Below, piece after piece: positions 32,923 to 43,100 of a stretch of DNA of 64,000 bases. The stretch is taken from contig JAJYYE010000001.1 of the NCBI GenBank assembly GCA_021801265.1, positions 372,001 through 436,000 on the forward strand. Reading direction: 5' to 3'. A model generated the notes under the pieces. The model had not been told where the DNA came from. It did not search any database and saw only the letters and a program-made list of their open reading frames with translations. Within the stretch, counting starts at the first letter, position 1; each line of letters starts with the position of its first letter. Source of the DNA: Pseudomonadota bacterium (lineage in GTDB: Bacteria > Pseudomonadota > Gammaproteobacteria > Halothiobacillales > Halothiobacillaceae). Position numbers and translations under genes: made by a program.

Positions 32923-33148
32923 GTCCCAGCCCTTCCGATTTTCTTTCACCCTCAGCCTGCAACCGCAAAAACACAACATACTCGTTCATCACATCCACTA
33001 CCACCAACTTTCCATTATGCAAAGCGGCCAGATGTTCTTTGGTCAGGGTCATGACTTCGCCACCCCAGCGTTTGCCAAAAGGCTGTTCGGTTTCTTCCAC
33101 GTCAAAGGGCGCATCGACAATGGCAAGAGTGCGATCAAGTTCAATCAT
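32912..33148 (-). CDS. Small conserved-looking protein of the restriction operon
   Basis: This 78-residue acidic protein (MIELDRTLAIVDAPFDVEE onward, with GEVMTLTKEHLAALHNGK and VVDVMNEYVVFLRL) is not recognised by name. It overlaps the DUF1016 gene by 8 bases and hsdS by 11, so it is very likely translated. Similar short ORFs sit in front of hsdS in other type I loci, by recollection. It could be an antitoxin-like or inhibitor protein, but nothing in the sequence proves it. Confidence 0.7.
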   Translation of the reverse strand: MIELDRTLAIVDAPFDVEETEQPFGKRWGGEVMTLTKEHLAALHNGKLVVVDVMNEYVVFLRLQAEGERKSEGLGHGG

Positions 33149-34277
33149 TTTGTTCTCCTTGCTCTTCCGCCCAGTGCAGCAGTTCCTGCTTCAGTGTCTC
33201 CTTGTCCGGCAGATAAGTCTGGTAGCGCGCGGCGGTGATGTTGCTGTCCCTGGGCAGGGTGATTTCCACCAGCGCGTCGCTTTTCATTTTGCACAGCAGT
33301 ATGCCGACAGTGGGTGCCTCGTCGTCCTGCTTCACGTAACGGTCGAAGTAGTTCACGTACATCTGCATCTGGCCCAGATCCTGGTGGGCGAGTTTGCCGA
33401 GCTTGAGATCAACCAGCACATAGCAGCGCAGCAGGCGGTTGTAGAACACGAGGTCAACGAAAAAATGGTCGCCATCCAGCGTAAAGCGCTTTTGCCGTGC
33501 CTCGAACAAAAAGCCCTTGCCCAGTTCCAGCAGGAAATGTTCGAGCTTGTCGATGATGGCGGTTTCGAGGTCGTTTTCGCTGTAGCGGTCGCGCTCTTCC
33601 AGCCCCAGGAATTCGAGCACGTAGGGGTCTTTGAGCAGGTCTTTCGGCGCGGTGACGATTTGACCTTGCTGAGCCAGTTGGCGGATGCCGTCTTGATCCC
33701 GGCTCAGGGCGAGACGTTCGTACAAGCCGGTGTTGAATTGGCGTTTCAACTCGGGGAGTGTCCATCCATTGCTGACCGCCTCGATTTCGTAGAAGGCGCG
33801 TTCTTCGTCGCTCTTGATGCCCGTCAGAAAGACATACTGTGACCAACCGAGGCGGAAGGGCAATTGGGCAGCAGGCTGCTGCACAAATGGCGCGGCTTCG
33901 GGCAATACGCCAGATGGTATCTGGGATTTGTGCGGCGGTGCGGGTTGGAATTTCCCAGACGGCATCTGGGATTTGTCAGACAGGCGATCACGGTAGAGCA
34001 AGAAGAACTTGCGCATGTACTCCAGATTGCTGCGAGAAAAACCACGCCCAAACTCGCCGGTAAGCTGATGGGCCAATTCCTTGAGTACCCGCTTGCCGTA
34101 TTCCGCGCGTTGCGCCCCCTGTTGTTCATATTCGACGATATGCCGCCCGATTTCAAAACTCGCCATGACCTGGCAGGTGTCCACCGCACGGCTGACCGCT
34201 TGGCGCGCATCCAAAATCAGTTGACGAATGCTGGCATAAAGCTGGGTATATACAACATCTTGTGGCGAGTGGCTCAT
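33141..34277 (-). CDS. DUF1016 (YhcG-type) PD-(D/E)xK nuclease-like protein
   Basis: The 378-residue protein has an N-terminal DUF1016 helical domain (GRHIVEYEQQGAQRAEYGKRV then GRGFSRSNLEYMRKFF). A C-terminal PD-(D/E)xK nuclease region follows, with LEFLGLEE and DLVFYNRLLRCYVLVDLKLG (Asp then DLK). It is often found with type I systems and is thought to act on DNA. A short linker in the middle holds two copies of the SQ[MI]PSG unit. It lies between hsdM and hsdS, which breaks the usual hsdM-hsdS adjacency. Confidence 0.88.
   Translation of the reverse strand: MSHSPQDVVYTQLYASIRQLILDARQAVSRAVDTCQVMASFEIGRHIVEYEQQGAQRAEYGKRVLKELAHQLTGEFGRGFSRSNLEYMRKFFLLYRDRLSDKSQMPSGKFQPAPPHKSQIPSGVLPEAAPFVQQPAAQLPFRLGWSQYVFLTGIKSDEERAFYEIEAVSNGWTLPELKRQFNTGLYERLALSRDQDGIRQLAQQGQIVTAPKDLLKDPYVLEFLGLEERDRYSENDLETAIIDKLEHFLLELGKGFLFEARQKRFTLDGDHFFVDLVFYNRLLRCYVLVDLKLGKLAHQDLGQMQMYVNYFDRYVKQDDEAPTVGILLCKMKSDALVEITLPRDSNITAARYQTYLPDKETLKQELLHWAEEQGEQND
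33910..33976. repeat. Two 22-base direct repeats inside the DUF1016 gene
   Basis: Copies at 33910-33931 and 33955-33976 differ at two bases and are 45 bases apart, which is 15 codons, so the frame is kept. They encode KSQIPSG and KSQMPSG in a linker. Slipped-strand copying could change the linker length. Confidence 0.8.
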
Positions 34278-34356
34278 GGTTGCACCCGTACAGTTTTGTC
34301 CAGACTGGCAAACAGGGCGTATTCGAATTCAACCATTTTCGTTTCCTGCCAGCCGA

Positions 34357-34379
34357 TTGTGCAAGTGCCCCTTGCACAA
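34357..34379. repeat. Perfect hairpin between hsdM and the DUF1016 gene
   Basis: TTGTGCAAG, five bases, CTTGCACAA: a 9-base perfect inverted repeat inside the 160-base gap. No T run follows. It may be an operator or an RNA hairpin that sets the ratio of hsdM to downstream genes. The gap also carries short open frames that start inside the hsdM stop, none convincing. Confidence 0.5.
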
Positions 34380-34437
34380 GTTACCGCCCAGGTAATTGGT
34401 CAGCCAGTATGCATAGTCTACATGGGTGATGGATTTG

Positions 34438-36174
34438 CTAGAGGGCATGGCCGAGCCCTTCCAGGTTTTGCCTAATCGCCGTTTCCAGTTTCGCGGACTC
34501 GGCGAATTGCCCATTCAGTTCGGCCACGAGGCGTGCCATCTTTTCCTCGAAGGGTTCGCCGTCGTCTTCGATTTCTTCGGCACCGACGTAGCGGCCGGGT
34601 GTGAGCACATAGCCGTGTTGTTTGATGAGATCAAGGTCGGCGGATTTGCAGAAGCCGGGGATGTCTTGGTACCCACCCTCACCCTGGCCCTCTCCCTGAG
34701 GGAGAGGGAATTTGCGGTTGCCCTCTCCCGCGAGGGGAGAGGGCGTTAATGGGTCGCCGCGCCAAGCGTGGTAAGTGCGGGTGATTTTGGCAATGTCGGC
34801 ATCGGTCAGTTCGCGATGCACACGATCGATGAGGGTGCCGAGTTTGCGGGCATCAATGAACAACGTCTGTTTGCGGCGGTCGCGGCGTGCACCCTCTCCC
34901 CCAGCCGGCTTCGCCCCCCTCGCTCCGCTCTCCCCGCCTGCGGGCGAGGGGCGCTTGTTTTTCGTGAGGAACCAGAGGCAGACGGGAATCTGGGTGCTGT
35001 AGAAGAGCTGGCCGGGCAGCGCGACCATGCAGTCCACGAGGTCAGCCTCGATAATGGCCTTGCGGATGTCGCCCTCGCCGGACTGGTTGGAGGACATGCT
35101 GCCGTTGGCCAGCACAAAGCCGGCGAAGCCGTCGGGGGCGAGGTGGTGGATGAAGTGCTGCACCCAGGCGAAGTTGGCGTTGCCCTTGGGCGGCACGCCG
35201 TATTGCCAGCGTACGTCGTCATCCACGCGGTGCCAGTCGGAATCGTTGAAGGGCGGATTGGCAATGACGAACTGGGCCTTGAGGTCTTTGTGCAGATCGC
35301 GCCGGAAGGTGTCGGCCTGCTCGGAGCCGAAGTCGGCTTCGATGCCGCGAATGGCGAGGTTCATGATGGCCAGGCGGCGGGTGGTGGCGTTGCTTTCCTG
35401 GCCGTAGATACTGAGGTCGCCGATGCGACCGCCGTGTTCGAGGACGAATTTTTCCGACTGCACGAACATGCCGCCTGAGCCGCAGGCGGGGTCGTAGACG
35501 CGGCCTTTGTAGGGGGCGAGCATTTCGACGATGGTGCGAACGATGCAACTTGGGGTGTAGAACTGGCCGCCGTTCTTGCCTTCAGCGCTGGCGAAGCGGG
35601 TGAGGAAGTATTCGTACACGCGGCCGAGTAGATCAACCGAGCGGTGGGTGCTTTCGCAGGCGCCCTCTCCCCCGGCCCCTCTCCCGCCTGCGGGAGAGGG
35701 GAGCAAGGTGATCGTGCCGATGAGGTCGATCAGCTCGCCAAGGCGGTGTTTGTCGAGCGCGGGGCGGGCATAGTCTTTCGGGAGCACACCTTTGAGGCGC
35801 GTGTTGTCGCGTTCGAGGGCGACCATCGCGTCGTCCACCACCTTGCCGATGGTGGGCTGCTTGGCAGCTGCCTGGAGCTGGGACCAGCGCGCTTCCCTGG
35901 GCACCCAGAAGACGTTTTCGGCTTTGTATTCGTCAGCGTCCTCGGGGTCGGCGCCTTCGTAGTCGCCTTTGCCCTCAAGCAGCCTGGCACGCATTTCCTC
36001 AAAGGCGTCGGAGATGTATTTGAGGAAGATGAGGCCAAGGACGACGTGCTTGTATTCCGCCGCGTCCATGTTGTTGCGCAGCTTGTCGGCAGCGAGCCAG
36101 AGTTTGGCCTCGAAGCCGATGTTGGCGGTGGAGTCGTTATTTTTCACGCTCTTTTTCTGGGGTGCTTTCGCCAT
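34438..36174 (-). CDS. hsdM: Type I restriction enzyme, adenine methyltransferase subunit
   Basis: The 578-residue protein has an N-terminal HsdM domain and an N6-adenine methyltransferase core with [10 protein letters not shown] (SAM binding) and NPPFNDSDW (catalytic NPPF). It methylates the host copy of the recognition site together with HsdS. Three in-frame insertions interrupt it: near residues 158-178 ([13 protein letters not shown]), 408-427 ([20 protein letters not shown]) and 477-500 (TPSPLAGEG to [11 protein letters not shown]). Each is encoded by a GC-rich palindromic repeat. Without them the length would be near 510-520, normal for the family. The motifs are intact, so it may still work. 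Confidence 0.92.
   Translation of the reverse strand: MAKAPQKKSVKNNDSTANIGFEAKLWLAADKLRNNMDAAEYKHVVLGLIFLKYISDAFEEMRARLLEGKGDYEGADPEDADEYKAENVFWVPREARWSQLQAAAKQPTIGKVVDDAMVALERDNTRLKGVLPKDYARPALDKHRLGELIDLIGTITLLPSPAGGRGAGGEGACESTHRSVDLLGRVYEYFLTRFASAEGKNGGQFYTPSCIVRTIVEMLAPYKGRVYDPACGSGGMFVQSEKFVLEHGGRIGDLSIYGQESNATTRRLAIMNLAIRGIEADFGSEQADTFRRDLHKDLKAQFVIANPPFNDSDWHRVDDDVRWQYGVPPKGNANFAWVQHFIHHLAPDGFAGFVLANGSMSSNQSGEGDIRKAIIEADLVDCMVALPGQLFYSTQIPVCLWFLTKNKRPSPAGGESGARGAKPAGGEGARRDRRKQTLFIDARKLGTLIDRVHRELTDADIAKITRTYHAWRGDPLTPSPLAGEGNRKFPLPQGEGQGEGGYQDIPGFCKSADLDLIKQHGYVLTPGRYVGAEEIEDDGEPFEEKMARLVAELNGQFAESAKLETAIRQNLEGLGHAL
34672..34746. repeat. Palindromic CCCTCTCCC repeat, copy 1, inside hsdM
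   Basis: CCCTCTCCCTGAGGGAGAGGG followed by CCCTCTCCCGCGAGGGGAGAGGG forms two strong hairpins. It lies in frame within hsdM and encodes the SPLAGEG and [11 protein letters not shown] insertion. Confidence 0.85.
34891..34952. repeat. Palindromic CCCTCTCCC repeat, copy 2, inside hsdM
   Basis: It starts ACCCTCTCCCCCAGCC and ends CCGCCTGCGGGCGAGGGG. It is more diverged than the others but has the same palindromic core and encodes PSPAGG and PAGGEG peptides in hsdM. Confidence 0.75.
35661..35703. repeat. Palindromic CCCTCTCCC repeat, copy 3, inside hsdM
   Basis: CCCTCTCCCCCGGCC is followed by CCTCTCCCGCCTGCGGGAGAGG, a strong hairpin. In the hsdM frame it gives [13 protein letters not shown] between GTITL and the [11 protein letters not shown] segment. 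Confidence 0.85.
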
Positions 36175-36503
36175 GAGGGTTCACTTCAATCCACGGTAAA
36201 TTAGGCGCCACCGCTCGGAACCCCCATTAAACCACATGATTTGGCTGGGCTCGTCACAGGATAATCTGCCAAATCGTACACGATGGGTCATCCTGCGACC
36301 ACATGACCGCCCGAATGACTGGGCAACCCCATCAGAGCACTGGCCAAATCCACGATCCCCCACCCTCAAAAACCGATCATGTGGTTGCTGGTATGGACTT
36401 GATGATGATCTGTCCGCCGCACCACACCCTTGAGTCAAATGTGGGGTAAATTTTGGATTAATAAAAGACATTCGCCGACTGAGCGGCAGGATAGCAAGCC
36501 TAA
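36175..36503. other. Divergent spacer at the right edge of the restriction island
   Basis: This spacer separates hsdM (minus) from the lipoprotein gene (plus). I see no gene; short open frames on both strands lack family features or ribosome sites. The promoter of the restriction operon should lie here on the minus strand, but no convincing -35/-10 pair stood out. Confidence 0.4.
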
Positions 36504-36532
36504 TTGATAACCCTGCTTTTCGAGTATATGAT
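36504..36532 (+). promoter_or_regulatory. Sigma-70 promoter of the lipoprotein gene
   Basis: TTGATA, 17 bases, TATGAT is a near-consensus promoter. It would give a leader of about 43 bases before the ATG at 36583. Confidence 0.65.
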
Positions 36533-36582
36533 CGTGTTGGTATTAACCACGATTTTTCATGGACATAACGAAGGACGCGACA

Positions 36583-37905
36583 ATGAACTTGACAAAACCA
36601 ACCATACTGGCCGCTGCCGTTTCAACAGCCTTGATGCTGACTGCTTGCGGAGGTGGTGGCTCTTCTTCGCCATCGGCAAGCGTAGCGGCCGCATCAACGA
36701 CCATAAATGGCTCTGTTGTTGATGGCCCGATTTCAGGGGCTAATGTGTGTCTTTATGCAAACGGCAGTGAAGTGTTGAGCGGATCAAATCCGGTTTGCGC
36801 GACGACTGACGCCAGTGGGAATTATACGCTGTCTATTCCTGGGGGGGGCGTCAAGGCAGCGGATTACCTCAATTTAATTATCACGAAAAGCAGTGCCATT
36901 AAATTAGCTTCCGCCATTGGCACGATGCAGGATCTGCTGAATGCGGCAAAAAACAATGTTGTTTCCGCTGCTGATTTGCCAGCCGTGCAAGTAACAAACT
37001 TGACCTCGGCACAGTTCGCCCTGGTGGCAGGAACCGATGGATTTGTTGATGAGGCGGAAGCCCAAGGCATGGCAAAAGAAAAGCAGCACGATGTTGGCGT
37101 GATTTCCACCTTGATCAAGTCGTACATTGATGGGGGAGAACACGCGAGAGACTTGCATGGTTCTACCGACACGTTGGCGATGGCCGATGATGCCGCATCC
37201 GGTCTTGCGAACAATAAAAATCTAAAGGATGGCGAATCACCGGATACGGAGGCAAGCAATTATTTAAATGCACAACTTACCGATTGGGTAACGGGTAAGA
37301 CTTTTGTCATCAATGACAGCTCGGGCACAAATATTGTGACTTTTGCGCAAGGATCAACACCTGATACAGGTATTGTAACGATCGTTGGCGGCACCCCCCC
37401 CATCCGTGATACCGGGACCTGGACGCTGGATACCACTCAAACACCCCCGGTAATAACCATTTCCGGTACGCAACACACTAATAGCACCATTCAGGTACTG
37501 GGACTCGGTGATAGTGCCGATTCAGGTGTCAGTAACATTTATGTGCAAATCAGCACAATGACTTACCCGGAAACCCTTCGGGCGACCATTCCATTTGTCA
37601 CTGCGGATATCTCGGGCAAAACGGTCACCTACAATAATAATTCAGTCTCTTTTAATGCGGATGGCACGGGTTTGGATCACTCTGCCTGCAGCGCGAATGG
37701 TGCAATCATATCCTCGTGGAGCGTCACCAAAACGGGGGCCCTGCTGGCCGATGAAACGTCGAGTTGCACCGGCGACATGCGGTACGCCTATCTACTGGAA
37801 AGAGACGATAACACCTTGAAATTCGCAGGCTATGCAATTAAGCCAGCGACCAATACGGTTGACGGCACCGTAACTGCGCATACCTACACGGTCACCACGC
37901 CATAA
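36583..37905 (+). CDS. Large lipoprotein of unknown function
   Basis: Started at ATG 36583 (AAGGA upstream) the protein is 440 residues with a signal peptide ending in the lipobox LMLTAC, followed by a Gly/Ser linker. The first domain (TTINGSVVDGPISGANVCLY to TDASGNYTLSIPGGG) looks like a carboxypeptidase-regulatory or transthyretin-like fold. The rest is beta-rich with no family I recognise. The frame also opens 8 codons earlier. A run of seven G at 36841 could be slippage-prone. It is probably an outer-membrane or periplasmic lipoprotein. Confidence 0.75.
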   Translation: MNLTKPTILAAAVSTALMLTACGGGGSSSPSASVAAASTTINGSVVDGPISGANVCLYANGSEVLSGSNPVCATTDASGNYTLSIPGGGVKAADYLNLIITKSSAIKLASAIGTMQDLLNAAKNNVVSAADLPAVQVTNLTSAQFALVAGTDGFVDEAEAQGMAKEKQHDVGVISTLIKSYIDGGEHARDLHGSTDTLAMADDAASGLANNKNLKDGESPDTEASNYLNAQLTDWVTGKTFVINDSSGTNIVTFAQGSTPDTGIVTIVGGTPPIRDTGTWTLDTTQTPPVITISGTQHTNSTIQVLGLGDSADSGVSNIYVQISTMTYPETLRATIPFVTADISGKTVTYNNNSVSFNADGTGLDHSACSANGAIISSWSVTKTGALLADETSSCTGDMRYAYLLERDDNTLKFAGYAIKPATNTVDGTVTAHTYTVTTP

Positions 37906-38097
37906 GGCACCAAGAGGGAGAGAAAGCCGGGTTGGGTCTTCACCGCCCTCTTTGCGGTAGGCGGGGCGCAAACATCGAAGTGCAATACCAGACGATTGCG
38001 CCGTGCCACCATGCCTACCCCGCACGCATGATGTGTCGTGGCCTTAATAAAGGGTTTCGCCTAGCGGTTATCGCGCCTGACGCGTCAAATTAAGGCG

Positions 38098-39858
38098 TCA
38101 GACGATATCGACTGGCGTGTGGCCAACCCGGTTCCTTCCGTCGTCCTTGGCTTGATACAGGAAGTTGTCCGCGGTTGAAATCAAGGCGTCAAGGCTTTGG
38201 TGTTGCGGGTCACGTTGCCCCACGCCGAAACTCGCCGTCATCCTGATCTCGTGATTTTCATGATGCAGACGAAGCGCCGCAATATCGGCTCTTAATCGCT
38301 TCGCGATCAGGATCGCATCCGGGCATCCGGTTTCAGGAAGCAGCAAGATGAATTCCTCGCCGCCCCAGCGGGCGATAACGTCCTGCGTTCTGCTGGATGC
38401 TTTCAGGATATCTGCCGTAGCTATCAGCGCTTTATCACCGCAGGCATGACCATACTTATCGTTGATGAGTTTGAAATGGTCCAGATCAAACATAATGATG
38501 GACAGGTCGCGATCCTGTCGCTGTGCGATATTCCAGACGGGCGTTGCCTTGTCGCGGAAGGCGCGCCGATTGTTGATACCGGTCAAGGGATCCAGCATGG
38601 CCATTTGCTCGGCATGGAACATAGCCTCCTGACCGATCTTGAACTGATAGGTAAGCGCCAGCGCCAGCAGCGTCGCATCAATCAGCATGCCCAAATCAAC
38701 CGCCCGGAATGTCCATGTATTGAATGGAATCGCGCCCCAATTAGCCAGTGTGGTAATGAAGGCGCCCACCATGGCCGAAAAGGTGGCGAGTAGAAAATAC
38801 CGTGAAGATTTTTCCCCAGTTCGCAGGGTAATCACGCCCAGAAACAACATGATGCCGATGAACAGAAACACGAACCCAAAGGCGAGTAATAAGGCAGCGT
38901 ACTGACTGTCAAAAAGAATGGTCAGCAACATCAGGATACCGACTAATCCCAGATAACTAGGCACGACCTGACAGAGGCGGGGGAAATGCTTGCGAATATC
39001 CAGAAATCTCAATGCGAACAAAAGACCGCTTGCCCCATACAGCGTCATAAAAATGGGAATGGACCACTGCTCCCAATGCGGGTTCGTCGGCCAGAGCCAC
39101 TCGAAACCATGGCCGGTGTAGGAAATATTCATCAGCAGAAACATGCCCAAATAGAGGGAATAAAGAATGTATCGAGCATCTTTTAACCCAAGATAAAGCA
39201 TGACGTTGTAGATCATCAGAGCAAACAGGAATCCATACATAAAGCCATAACTGTAATCCTGGGCTTTTCCCAGCGCCCTCGCCTGATCCGGTGGCATGAG
39301 GCGGATCGGGAGAACCATGGTGTCGGGAGTTTGTACACGGATAAATACCTCACTTAGGCCGGGGACAAAATCATGGTCAAACGCAAAAAATCGATTATTG
39401 ATGGGGCGCGCGGCAAAGTCTTCTGTATCACCAACCTGAAAACGGGTCACCGTTTTTCCGTCATGACGGAAATAGAGATTAATATGATCAAGCCAAGGTG
39501 TCTCAATCGATAGCCTCCGGCGTAATGGTTGAGGTGAGGTATTTTCAACGCTGAAATGTATCCAGACCGGTTTGGAACCAATGCCGAAATTCAGTACGGG
39601 TTTGTCGCTGGGTGAAAACCTTCCTGAATCGAAGGCGTTGATTGCCTCATCCAGCGTCAGTCTGCCCTGCGTTTCTTGATAAAACCCGGTGGATAGACCA
39701 ATAGGGCCCAGATGAGACTCATTGAGTAAAATGGGCGCAGCCGTAGCCGCTGCCATAGGGATGACCTGTGCGCAGATCATGAGCAAGAAAAACAGCAAGA
39801 TTTGTTTGAATTTAATAATTTTGCCCACCATGAACTCATGCCATCGCTTATGAGCCAT
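38098..39858 (-). CDS. 7TM-DISM sensor diguanylate cyclase
   Basis: The 586-residue protein has a signal-like N-terminus and a periplasmic 7TMR-DISMED2 domain (residues about 45-195, with PVWIHFSVENTS). Seven membrane helices follow (about 205-405), then a GGDEF domain with an intact RWGGEEF site. It should make cyclic di-GMP in response to an external, perhaps carbohydrate-like, ligand. A second ATG nine codons in is an equally good start. It stands alone between the lipoprotein gene and gltB. Confidence 0.88.
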   Translation of the reverse strand: MAHKRWHEFMVGKIIKFKQILLFFLLMICAQVIPMAAATAAPILLNESHLGPIGLSTGFYQETQGRLTLDEAINAFDSGRFSPSDKPVLNFGIGSKPVWIHFSVENTSPQPLRRRLSIETPWLDHINLYFRHDGKTVTRFQVGDTEDFAARPINNRFFAFDHDFVPGLSEVFIRVQTPDTMVLPIRLMPPDQARALGKAQDYSYGFMYGFLFALMIYNVMLYLGLKDARYILYSLYLGMFLLMNISYTGHGFEWLWPTNPHWEQWSIPIFMTLYGASGLLFALRFLDIRKHFPRLCQVVPSYLGLVGILMLLTILFDSQYAALLLAFGFVFLFIGIMLFLGVITLRTGEKSSRYFLLATFSAMVGAFITTLANWGAIPFNTWTFRAVDLGMLIDATLLALALTYQFKIGQEAMFHAEQMAMLDPLTGINNRRAFRDKATPVWNIAQRQDRDLSIIMFDLDHFKLINDKYGHACGDKALIATADILKASSRTQDVIARWGGEEFILLLPETGCPDAILIAKRLRADIAALRLHHENHEIRMTASFGVGQRDPQHQSLDALISTADNFLYQAKDDGRNRVGHTPVDIV

Positions 39859-40062
39859 GACTCATAACAATAATGGCCAGTCCGCTCACCCACGAATCCG
39901 CCGCAGGCCGTATAACGGATTTAACTCATCCGGGAGGACATCGGTGTCTTGGCATTGAGTTTTTCAAAAACTGTAAAAAATTAAAAGGAGGAGCGATTTA
40001 ACGGCACATCCCCCAAAAACTTTAGTGAAGCGCTGAACAATCGCCGCACGAATAGCCCCGGC

Positions 40063-40089
40063 ACCCGCGCGCAAGGCTGGCGCGCGGGT
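40063..40089. repeat. GC-rich perfect hairpin upstream of the GGDEF gene
   Basis: ACCCGCGCGC, seven bases, GCGCGCGGGT: a perfect 10-base stem. It lacks a T run. It sits beyond the gltB terminator in a gap of about 310 bases (39859-40169) that otherwise holds no gene. Confidence 0.6.
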
Positions 40090-40116
40090 CATCAGTAATT
40101 TCAGAAACGAAATAAC

Positions 40117-40148
40117 AAAAAGCCTCGATCCTCCGATCAAGGCTTTTT
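40117..40148 (-). terminator. Terminator of gltB
   Basis: On the minus strand AAAAAGCCTTGATC, four bases, GATCGAGGCTTTTT forms a stem with one mismatch and ends in a T run, 22 bases after the gltB stop. It shows that gltB is not transcribed on into a gltD here. Confidence 0.85.
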
Positions 40149-40169
40149 CACGCCAACCAACAATCGAAC

Positions 40170-43100
40170 TCAGGCGGCGTTTGCCAGGGTAGCCAGCAAA
40201 TCCTGGATATCCGTGGCCTTCGGTTTGATCAGCCAGAATTTCGGCAGGTACAACTCGAACTGATCCAGAATTTCTGCTGCGCGAGCGCTGCCGGTCTTGG
40301 TCAGATGCGTCACCAGAATACCGCGCAAATGCTGACGATGACCTTCCAACTCAGCCGCTTGCAAGCGATGGATGTCGATGAGTTCATGATTGTACCGATC
40401 GACAAAATCATTGCCTTCATCCAGAACATACGCAAAACCACCCGTCATACCTGCGCCAAAGTTCACACCGGTTTGGCCGAGAATCGTGACGATGCCGCCG
40501 GTCATGTATTCGCAGCCGTGGTCGCCGCAGCCTTCGATGACTGCCGATGCCCCGGAATTGCGCACCGCGAACCGTTCACCCGCCTGCCCGCCAGCAAAGA
40601 GCTGTCCACCCGTTGCACCATAGAGGCACGTATTACCGATAATCGGCGTATCACCGCTGGTAAAGCTGCTGTTTTTTGGCGGATAAATCACCAGTTCGCC
40701 GCCCGCCATACCTTTGCCGACATAATCGTTGGCATCGCCTTCCAGCGTCATGTTGAGGCCGCCGGCATTCCACACACCGAAACTTTGACCGGCAATACCG
40801 GTAAAACTGAGGTGGATTGGGGCATCGACCATGCCGAGGTTGCCGTAGCGCTTGGCAATTTCGCCGGAGATGCGCGCGCCGATAGAGCGGTGGGTATTGC
40901 GCAACTCAAACTTGAATTCACCACCCAGCTTGGCTTCAATGGCAGGCAGAATTTGGCGGATGATTTCTTCAGCCAATTCGCCTTGATCATGCGGGACGTT
41001 ATGCGGCGCAACGCAGCACGTGGGCGCATCACCCACAAGACCGCCGTCCGAGAGCAGCGCGCCGAGATCAAGATTGGCTTGTTTCGTGGTTTGGGGCTTG
41101 CGTGCTTTAAGCAGATCGGTACGGCTAATGAGCTCATCAATTGACCGCACACCCAATTGCGCCAATAAGTGGCGAACTTCGAGCGCAATAAAGCGGAAGT
41201 AGTTCATGACCTTCTCGACATTGCCTTTGAAGTGATCCAAACGCAGCACCTTGTTCTGCGTGGCAATACCGGTAGCACAGTTATTTAAGTGGCAGATGCG
41301 CAGATATTTGCAGCCCAGTGCGATCATTGGGCCGGTGCCGAAGCCAAAGCTCTCTGCGCCTAAAATAGCCGCTTTAATGACATCCAGGCCGGTTTTGAGG
41401 CCGCCGTCAGTTTGCAGGCGGACTTTATCGCGCAAATCATTGGCACGCAGGGTTTGGTGCGCTTCGGCCAAGCCAAGCTCCCACGGCGAGCCGGCATATT
41501 TAACGGAGGTGAGCGGGCTCGCACCCGTACCGCCGTCGTAACCGGAAATCGTAATCAGATCGGCATACGCCTTGGCCACGCCCGCCGCAATGGTGCCGAC
41601 GCCGGGTTCGGAAACGAGTTTGACGGAAACCAGCGCCGATGGGTTAACCTGCTTCAAGTCGAAAATGAGCTGCGCCAAGTCTTCAATGGAATAAATATCG
41701 TGGTGCGGCGGCGGGGAAATCAGCGCCACGCCGGGGCGGGCATAACGCAATCGGCCGATGGTGGCATCGACCTTGTGGCCGGGCAACTGACCACCTTCGC
41801 CAGGCTTGGCCCCTTGCGCGACCTTGATTTGCAGCACTTCGGCGTTGACGAGGTAATGTGGCGTCACGCCGAATCGGCCGGAAGCGATCTGTTTGATCTT
41901 GCTCATTTTCATGGTGCCGTAGCGCGCAGGGTCTTCACCGCCCTCGCCCGAATTGGAACGCGCGCCTAGGCGGTTCATCGCCTCAGCCAGCGTTTCATGG
42001 GCTTCGGGCGACAACGCGCCCAAGCTCATGCCCGCTGAATCGAAGCGACGAATAATGGATTCAAGTGATTCCACGTCATCGATTGAGATTGGGGTCGTGT
42101 CGTGCGCCAGATCGAACATATCGCGCAAAGTGGCAATTGGACGATGATTCACATGCGCCGAATACTGCTGCCAAAGCGCAAAGTCTCCGGTATTCACCGC
42201 CGCCTGCAAGGTTTGCACCACATCGGGGTTGTAGGCGTGATATTCACCGCCGTCGATGTATTTGAGCAAACCGCCCTGGCGCGGCAGCTTGTGGCGCGTG
42301 ATTGCTTCTTTGTGCAGGATTTTCTGATCGGCTTCCAAATCCACAAATCGCGCGCCTTGCAAGCGGCTGGTGGTGTCTTTAAAGCACAAATTCACGATTT
42401 CATCAGCTAAACCAATAATCTCAAACAGCTGGGAACCGCGATAACTGGCCACGGTGGAAATACCCATTTTTGAAAGGATTTTTTTCAGTCCTTTCCCCAT
42501 GCCTTTCACAAAATTGCTGGCCAGTTTCTCGCTGTTACCCACCGTAATGAGTTGGGTTTCCAGCATATCGTGGATGGTTTCGAAGGCAAGATAAGGATAA
42601 ATCGCAGTCGCACCATAGCCCAGCAAAACAGCGCAGTGATGCGGGTCGCGGGCAGTGGCGGTTTCGACAATCAGATTGGCATCTGTGCGCAAGCCGTCCC
42701 GAATCAGCCGATGATGAATGGCACCGGTCGCCAGCAACGCATGGATCGGCAAGTGGTCTGCACTCAGTCCCCGATCAGACAGCACCAAGACAACCGTGCC
42801 CGCACGCACCTGAGCGACGGCCTCATCACACACCCGCTCGATAGCGGTTTGCAAGCCTTCGTGCAATGGGTAATTGAGATCAATACGGCCATGCACAAAA
42901 TCAGGATCGGTTTGGGCGAGCAAGGCCTTGAATTTGGCCTCGCCCAGAATCGGAGTTTCCAATTGCAGGCGATGCGCGTGTTCAGGCGTTTCGGCAAACA
43001 CATTACGCTCGCGGCCAATCAAGGTTTCGAGCGACATGACAATCGCTTCGCGCAAGGGATCAATCGGGGGGTTGGTGACCTGCGCGAACTGCTGACGGAA

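Noticed and set aside
34768-35478. Plus-strand open frame of 236 codons opposite hsdM
   Set aside because: It lies fully within hsdM, whose methyltransferase motifs are intact on the other strand.
36181-36471. Open frames on both strands in the spacer right of hsdM
   Set aside because: Neither has a ribosome site, signal peptide or known motif, and they overlap each other.
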